Shown here one piece after another: positions 61,162 through 64,000 of a stretch of 64,000 nt of DNA. A model generated the notes under the pieces. It was given only the letters and a program-made list of their open reading frames with translations. It made no database searches and had not been told where the DNA came from. The first letter of the stretch is position 1, and the number at the start of each line of letters is the position of its first letter. The stretch is from NCBI RefSeq assembly GCF_004345605.1, contig NZ_SLVY01000007.1, positions 1 to 64,000 of the forward strand, given 5' to 3'. Both the position numbers and the translations under genes were made by a program. The DNA is from Rhodococcus sp. SMB37 (lineage in GTDB: Bacteria; Actinomycetota; Actinomycetes; Mycobacteriales; Mycobacteriaceae).

Positions 61162-61541
61162 GGAAGGACCCTCACTTTCGACAGCGCAATGATGTTCCCG
61201 TCGAACACCGCCACGTCCTCGGACTGCGGGATCGCCGGAGCGCCCAGTGTGTCAGCGGCGAGACGCTGACGCTGTCATTGCGAAGTTACGCCATCGCAGA
61301 GAGGAGCCACAGCAGCGTCGACGCCGGTGAAGTCGATTTTCCGGCATGTTACGCCACCTGCAACAACAGAAGTCCTCGAGCTTGGTCGCGAATCGCTGGC
61401 CTGGTAAATATGTTGTACTGCAGGGGTTCTGACCAGGTCAGGAGAACGGACCAGGCGATCGTGGACGACGTCGACCAAGTGCCCGATCCGACACAGCGGC
61501 GTAACAGTGACGTTCTGCCATCGACTCGTGCCCTTGGCACG
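61162..61541. promoter_or_regulatory. Divergent control region of gyrB paralogue and sulfatase-maturation gene
   Basis: A 380-bp gene-free region, comparatively AT-rich. It contains two GTTACGCCA motifs (61285, 61348) 63 bp apart, a perfect CTGACC-A-GGTCAG palindrome (61429-61441), and repeated GACCAGG. No clear riboswitch or terminator was seen. Confidence 0.5.
61285..61356 (+). promoter_or_regulatory. Two direct GTTACGCCA motifs
   Basis: GTTACGCCA occurs at 61285-61293 and 61348-61356, 63 bp apart (six helical turns). The same 9-mer and a one-base variant recur as an inverted repeat in front of the GntR gene (62596-62619). Shared position in front of two genes of one cluster makes it a candidate operator for the GntR protein. 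Confidence 0.6.
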
Positions 61542-62504
61542 ATGAGCGCCATGGTGCTCAACGACGTCGCTACCCGCGCTCCACACAAAGGAATGGTATG
61601 GATTCCCGGTGGAACTTTCTGGATGGGATCGAACGGCCACTACACCGAAGAACGCCCTATGCATCAGGTTTCGGTGGACGGATTCTGGATGGATACCCAT
61701 GAAGTCACCAACGCAGCGTTTCGACGCTTCGTCAAGGACACGGGCTATATCACCACCGCCGAGCGCAGACCCGATGCAGCGGACTTCCCCGATGCCGATC
61801 CCGCCCTGCTCGTTGCCGGGTCGATGGTGTTCACCCCACCACCGGGACCGGTCCCGTTGGACGACTATCGGCGATGGTGGTCCTATATTCCCGGAGCCTG
61901 CTGGCAACGGCCGGAGGGTCCAGGCAGCAACATCGGACAACGCAATCTCCATCCCGTAACGCATGTGTCCTATCTCGATGTCAGCGCCTACGCCGAGTGG
62001 TCCGGCAAGGAAATTCCATCCGAGGCCGAATGGGAGTTCGCTGCTCGCGGCGGCCTGGACAAGGCCACCTACACCTGGGGAGACGCTCGGGAACCGGATG
62101 GTCGACCAGGGGGCAACGTCTGGCAGGGTCAATTTCCTTGGGAGAACCAGCGATTGGACGGATACGACGGAACATCCCCGGTAGGCAGGTTCCGCTCCAA
62201 CGGTTACGGCCTCTTCGACATGGCCGGAAACGTGTGGGAATGGACACGAGATCATTTTCTTCCGAGTCATGATCAGGGGATGAAGAACACCGCACCGGTG
62301 ACTGCCTGCTGTGTCCCGAAGAATCCGGTGCAACAAGCAGCAGGTGACCTCGCTGCCGACGAGCCGTATCCCCGGCGTGTGGTCAAAGGAGGATCTCACC
62401 TGTGCTCGCCCAACTACTGTGACCGGTACCGACCCGCCGCGCGCCAGGGGCACACCGAGGACGCGTCGACCGGGCACATCGGCTTCCGATGCATCGTGCG
62501 CTGA
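61542..62504 (+). CDS. Formylglycine-generating enzyme (sulfatase maturase)
   Basis: A 320-residue formylglycine-generating enzyme (SUMF1 type). It oxidises the active-site Cys of type I sulfatases to formylglycine. Domain opening GMVWIPGGTFWMGS; MDTHEVTNAAFRRFV; HPVTHVSYLDVSAYAEW; and GGSHLCSPNYCDRYRPAAR holding the copper-binding Cys pair (about residues 286-291). No signal peptide: bacterial maturases act on unfolded sulfatases in the cytoplasm. The ATG at 61542 or 61551 is the start. The substrate sulfatase begins 1 kb downstream. Confidence 0.95.
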   Translation: MSAMVLNDVATRAPHKGMVWIPGGTFWMGSNGHYTEERPMHQVSVDGFWMDTHEVTNAAFRRFVKDTGYITTAERRPDAADFPDADPALLVAGSMVFTPPPGPVPLDDYRRWWSYIPGACWQRPEGPGSNIGQRNLHPVTHVSYLDVSAYAEWSGKEIPSEAEWEFAARGGLDKATYTWGDAREPDGRPGGNVWQGQFPWENQRLDGYDGTSPVGRFRSNGYGLFDMAGNVWEWTRDHFLPSHDQGMKNTAPVTACCVPKNPVQQAAGDLAADEPYPRRVVKGGSHLCSPNYCDRYRPAARQGHTEDASTGHIGFRCIVR

Positions 62505-62595
62505 CGGTGCGCCTCAACGCGCCAAGTCGAGTGGCGTTTCCGGTCGATTTCGAGCCCGGCGTAGCGTTCGGCCTGCGTGGCGCCATCAGAAGTGG

Positions 62596-62619
62596 TGGCG
62601 TAACTATCGAGTAACGCCA
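62596..62619. promoter_or_regulatory. Inverted repeat in front of the GntR gene
   Basis: TGGCGTAAC and GTAACGCCA flank TATCGA. The left arm is the exact complement of GTTACGCCA. It lies 40 bp upstream of the GntR start, in a suitable place for autoregulation. Confidence 0.65.
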
Positions 62620-62659
62620 GGGCAAACGCGCCGGAATGCCGTCGGCGCACGCTGGTCGC

Positions 62660-63475
62660 ATGACATCGAAACCACGAATCGCCCCCAAGGCGTTCCCTCG
62701 TCCGCCGATGCGGAAGTACGAGGGAACCCGAGAGGACGCTGCACGGTGGGTTCGTGACGTACTGCGGACGCAGATCCTCGACGGTGTATACGGTGGGCTG
62801 GCAGCCCCCCGACCGATGCTTCCGAGCGAGGGCGAACTAGCCGCCGAATGGGGAGTGAGCCGCAATGCAATACGAGAGGCACTCGACCTCCTGAGGGCGG
62901 AAGGCCTGATCACCCGAGTCCAGGGTGCAGGTACTTTCGTCACCGGAGCCAAGTTGCGCCAGAGTATCGACCGGCTGGAAGGACTGGCCGAGTCGCTCGC
63001 AGGCCATCAACTCACTGTGCAGAACACGGTACTGTCGGTTCGGGAGTCGACCGCCACCCCCCTCGTCGCGGCAAAACTTGCTGTGCCGGAAGGAAGCCCG
63101 ATACTGTTCGTCGAACGGTTGCGTTCCGTGGCGAACGTGCCGCTGTCACTCGACACCACATCGTTACGTCCGGAAGCCATCGACGCTCTCGCGGACGCAG
63201 ACTTGGGCAACCAGGACATCTTCGGTCTACTGGAAAGCAAGCGGGGGATTCGGATCGGCAAGGCCGAGAATACTTTCGAAGCGGTCTCCGCCGATCGTGG
63301 CACAGCCAGACATCTGGATGTCAGTCCTGGCAGTCCGATACTACTACTCAGTCGACTCAGTTTCCTCGAAGACGGCACTCCGTTCGACCTGGAGTCCATT
63401 CGCTACCGCGGGGACCGTCTGTCCCTGGTTTCGGTCAACCCGCGCAGTCGGTCCACCGACTCCCACCGCCCCTGA
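62660..63475 (+). CDS. GntR/HutC-type regulator with UTRA domain
   Basis: A 271-residue GntR regulator of the HutC subfamily. The winged helix (about 25-95) has LPSEGELAAEWGVSRNAIREALDLLRAEGLI and TRVQGAGTFV in order. The UTRA domain (about 100-265) binds small molecules, often a sugar or organic anion, and here probably a sulfated compound or its product. ATG 62660 follows the cluster's inverted repeat. It lies between the maturase and the sulfatase, all forward. Confidence 0.9.
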   Translation: MTSKPRIAPKAFPRPPMRKYEGTREDAARWVRDVLRTQILDGVYGGLAAPRPMLPSEGELAAEWGVSRNAIREALDLLRAEGLITRVQGAGTFVTGAKLRQSIDRLEGLAESLAGHQLTVQNTVLSVRESTATPLVAAKLAVPEGSPILFVERLRSVANVPLSLDTTSLRPEAIDALADADLGNQDIFGLLESKRGIRIGKAENTFEAVSADRGTARHLDVSPGSPILLLSRLSFLEDGTPFDLESIRYRGDRLSLVSVNPRSRSTDSHRP

Positions 63476-63548
63476 CCGCCAGTCGGATCCGCCATCGATT
63501 CGACCGGACATCCACGCTGACGCAATGAACAGCGTCATCGACGTTTCA

Positions 63549-63563
63549 CCCCCCCAAAAAAAA
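63549..63563 (+). repeat. C7-A8 homopolymer tract before the sulfatase
   Basis: Seven C's are followed directly by eight A's, then GGAACGAGG and the ATG at 63580. Such tracts are rare in this GC-rich DNA. The tract ends 6 bases before the probable ribosome-binding site (GAGG), so slippage could change translation or promoter spacing. Confidence 0.7.
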
Positions 63564-63579
63564 GGAACGAGGTACACTC

Positions 63580-64000
63580 ATGTCCGCATCACCTCTGAAG
63601 CAACCGAACATCGTCTACTTCCACGTTGACAATCTCGGTCTCGGCGAGCTCGGCTGCTTCGGCGGCGGCATACTCCGCGGCGCCGACACCAAGAACATCG
63701 ACACCTTCGCCGGAGAGAGTCTGAAGCTGTCCCATTTCGTCGTCGAACCACAATGCACCCCAACCAGATCAGCGCTGATGACCGGCCGGTACCCGATCCG
63801 ATCGGGTAACCACACCATCGCGCTGGGCGGTAATGCCGGCGGCATCGTCTCCTGGGAGCGGACCATCGGTGACATCCTTTCCGACGCCGGGTACGCCACG
63901 GCGTGCTACGGCAAGTGGCACATCGGAGCAGAGGACGGCCGTTGGCCTACCGATCACGGTTTCGATGAATGGTACGGTCCTGCGCGGACCTACGACGAGT
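63580..64000 (+). CDS. Type I (Cys-type) sulfatase, truncated by the window end
   Basis: The first 140 residues of an alkaline-phosphatase-superfamily sulfatase; the gene continues beyond 64000. The formylglycine signature is CTPTRSALMTGRYP (Cys converted by the maturase). The metal-binding N-terminus reads FHVDNLGLGELGCFGGG: the usual DD pair is DN here. GKWHIG matches the conserved Lys/His region. Likely acts on an organic sulfate ester. No signal peptide, so cytoplasmic. The C-terminal half is outside the window, so substrate class cannot be judged. Confidence 0.93.
   Translation, partial: MSASPLKQPNIVYFHVDNLGLGELGCFGGGILRGADTKNIDTFAGESLKLSHFVVEPQCTPTRSALMTGRYPIRSGNHTIALGGNAGGIVSWERTIGDILSDAGYATACYGKWHIGAEDGRWPTDHGFDEWYGPARTYDE

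Noticed and set aside
61275-62477. A 400-codon antisense frame opposite the formylglycine-generating enzyme
   Set aside because: No motif and no ribosome-binding site; the forward protein is a clear family match.
1-64000. CRISPR arrays, tRNA or rRNA genes, prophage
   Set aside because: No regularly spaced repeats, no cloverleaf sequences and no phage structural genes were seen by eye. A tRNAscan or covariance search was not possible.

Overview
The window is high-GC actinobacterial DNA from the order Mycobacteriales. Rhodococcus or a close relative fits best. The strongest evidence is gene order: between about 7.6 and 28.6 kb it reproduces, in inverted orientation, the Mycobacterium tuberculosis block Rv0946c to Rv0959 (pgi, chorismate mutase, uvrD1/pcrA, M23 peptidase, sucC, sucD, a 34 kDa-antigen-like protein, PerM-like protein, purN, purH, AAA ATPase, VWA protein). 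A YigZ-family gene lies where M. tuberculosis has Rv0953c. Organism and synteny statements are recalled knowledge, not a search.

Layout. 0.1-7.5 kb: an AEC permease; a heterodimeric ABC exporter whose subunits carry complementary degenerate nucleotide sites; a lone TnpB-type nuclease gene with hairpins at both flanks; a lipoprotein-MFS pair. 7.5-13.1 kb: a VWA/AAA pair, a DUF4126 membrane protein, a hydrolase, and an attenuator-like leader (29-codon leader ORF plus intrinsic terminator) before a 76-residue protein. 13.1-28.6 kb: the conserved core (purine synthesis, TCA cycle, DNA repair, cell wall, pgi). 28.6-33.1 kb: a divergent ApbE-like protein, an AidB-like dehydrogenase with its TetR regulator, and a condensation-fold protein. 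33.1-38.9 kb: a leftward cluster of two dynamin-like GTPases, a membrane-anchored Hsp70-type ATPase, a protein made of calcium-loop repeats, an acidic protein and an ECF sigma factor. It recalls the mycobacterial IniA/IniC pair but has extra parts.

39-44.3 kb: carboxylesterase, cupin, thyA-dfrA, a Nei/Fpg glycosylase and a TehA/Tdt permease. 44.3-54.9 kb: a hypoxia/dormancy (DosR-type) neighbourhood with a GAF histidine kinase, its response regulator, an Acg-like nitroreductase and two universal stress proteins flanking an F420-type oxidoreductase. DosR-box-like sites precede the nitroreductase and the stress-protein operon. 54.9-56.7 kb: an nsrR-hmp nitric-oxide module with a palindromic operator and a strong terminator. 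56.7-59 kb: a membrane M28 peptidase.

59-64 kb looks like an accessory segment. It holds a second-type gyrB without gyrA, a formylglycine-generating enzyme, a GntR/UTRA regulator and the start of a Cys-type sulfatase that runs off the window. A shared 9-base motif (GTTACGCCA) recurs in front of the enzyme and the regulator. No rRNA, tRNA, CRISPR array or prophage was seen.
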